Of a stretch of 64,000 nt of DNA, positions 63,734-64,000 are shown one piece after another. The notes beneath the pieces are model-generated. The model did not search any database. It saw nothing but the letters and a program-made list of their open reading frames with translations, and was not told where the DNA came from. Each line of letters opens with the position of its first letter. Within the stretch, counting starts at the first letter, position 1. The DNA is from JBGPTF01 sp041490445. GTDB lineage: Bacteria; Acidobacteriota; Terriglobia; Acidiferrales; UBA7541. The position numbers and the translations under genes are program-made. The stretch is from NCBI GenBank assembly GCA_041490445.1, contig JBGPTF010000005.1, positions 165,274 through 229,273 of the forward strand. Direction: 5' to 3'.

Positions 63734-64000
63734 ATGGGAGCAATTGCGAGGCAGTTGGATCCGGAACAGCGGAGCCTGGAGTCGCGGGATTTTGACGCGG
63801 CGCTGCGGCGGAAGATCGTGGGGCAGGACGAGGCGGTGGAAGCGGTCGTGGACCTGCACCAGGTGTTTCGCGCGGGCTTGAATTCGCCGGGGCACCCGGT
63901 GGGGAACCTGTTGTTCCTGGGGCCGACCGGGGCGGGGAAGACGCGGGTCGTGGAAGCGACGGCGGAAGTTTTGTTTGGCGATTCGCGCGCGGTGATCAAA
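63734..64000 (+). CDS. AAA ATPase (ClpB/ClpX-like AAA_2), incomplete at window end
   Basis: The first 89 codons of a gene that runs off the window. GGAGGA at 63721-63726 precedes the ATG. FDAALRRKIVGQDEAVEAVVDLHQVF is the conserved segment ahead of the P-loop in Clp-type ATPases, and FLGPTGAGKTRVVEATAEVLFG contains the Walker A. The final subfamily cannot be decided from this part. Confidence 0.75.
   Translation, partial: MGAIARQLDPEQRSLESRDFDAALRRKIVGQDEAVEAVVDLHQVFRAGLNSPGHPVGNLLFLGPTGAGKTRVVEATAEVLFGDSRAVIK

Overview
This is a GC-rich bacterial chromosome segment with about 55 convincing genes, two tRNA genes and one large accessory block. The gene mix suggests a diderm soil-type bacterium, most likely an Acidobacteriota member. 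Evidence for this is a Tricorn-type S41 protease, a very large secreted BNR/sortilin-like protein, secreted amidohydrolases, Rhs proteins ending in DPLGL, and a porin ending in phenylalanine. The phylum is an inference from gene content; there is no rRNA here to settle it.

Layout. 1-5.5 kb: typA (minus strand, with a terminator-like hairpin in its leader), then two secreted alpha/beta hydrolases. 5.8-6.7 kb: tRNA-Val(GAC) and, 0.8 kb downstream, a duplicated 3' half of the same tRNA. 6.8-14.2 kb: a compact accessory cluster of NTP_transf_5 protein, HPr-kinase-like protein, PqqD-like protein, radical SAM/SPASM enzyme, an overlapping 56-codon gene, a secreted beta-propeller protein, a lipoprotein and an S26 signal peptidase. 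The 56-residue protein has a YxxP leader motif and a C-terminal CGKLPGQGGQC segment. It looks like a RiPP precursor, and it is the best candidate here for an undescribed system. 14.3-21.2 kb: a graveyard of Rhs copies (truncations, a nonsense codon, an in-frame deletion, an orphan tip repeat) interleaved with paralogous small lipoproteins and membrane proteins that could be former immunity genes. 21.6-24.2 kb: two small secreted proteins and an amidohydrolase.

24.4-33.4 kb: a complete arginine operon, argR-argC-argB-argD-argF-argG-argH-argA(GNAT)-argJ. Almost every junction is an overlap of start and stop codons, and a good sigma70 promoter and a TGAATATTCA palindrome lie at its head. 33.4-38.3 kb: acyl-CoA synthetase, RRM RNA-binding protein with terminator, thiI, an L13e-like small protein, another small protein, tRNA-Asn. 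38.3-49.6 kb: BNR-repeat protein, Tricorn protease, nadC-nadA, DUF72 protein, secreted acetamidase/formamidase. 49.7-54 kb: AraC regulator, serine hydrolase, a 5'-truncated cyclase remnant, a second amidohydrolase.

54.2-63.4 kb, all on the minus strand: the phosphate regulon, in transcription order phoB, phoR, a phoU remnant, an outer-membrane porin, pstS, pstC, pstA, pstB, phoU. A near-perfect Pho box lies upstream of pstS. Together these encode sensing of low phosphate (PhoR/PhoB), outer-membrane entry (porin), periplasmic capture (PstS), ABC import (PstCAB) and signal shut-off (PhoU). The window ends inside an AAA ATPase gene.
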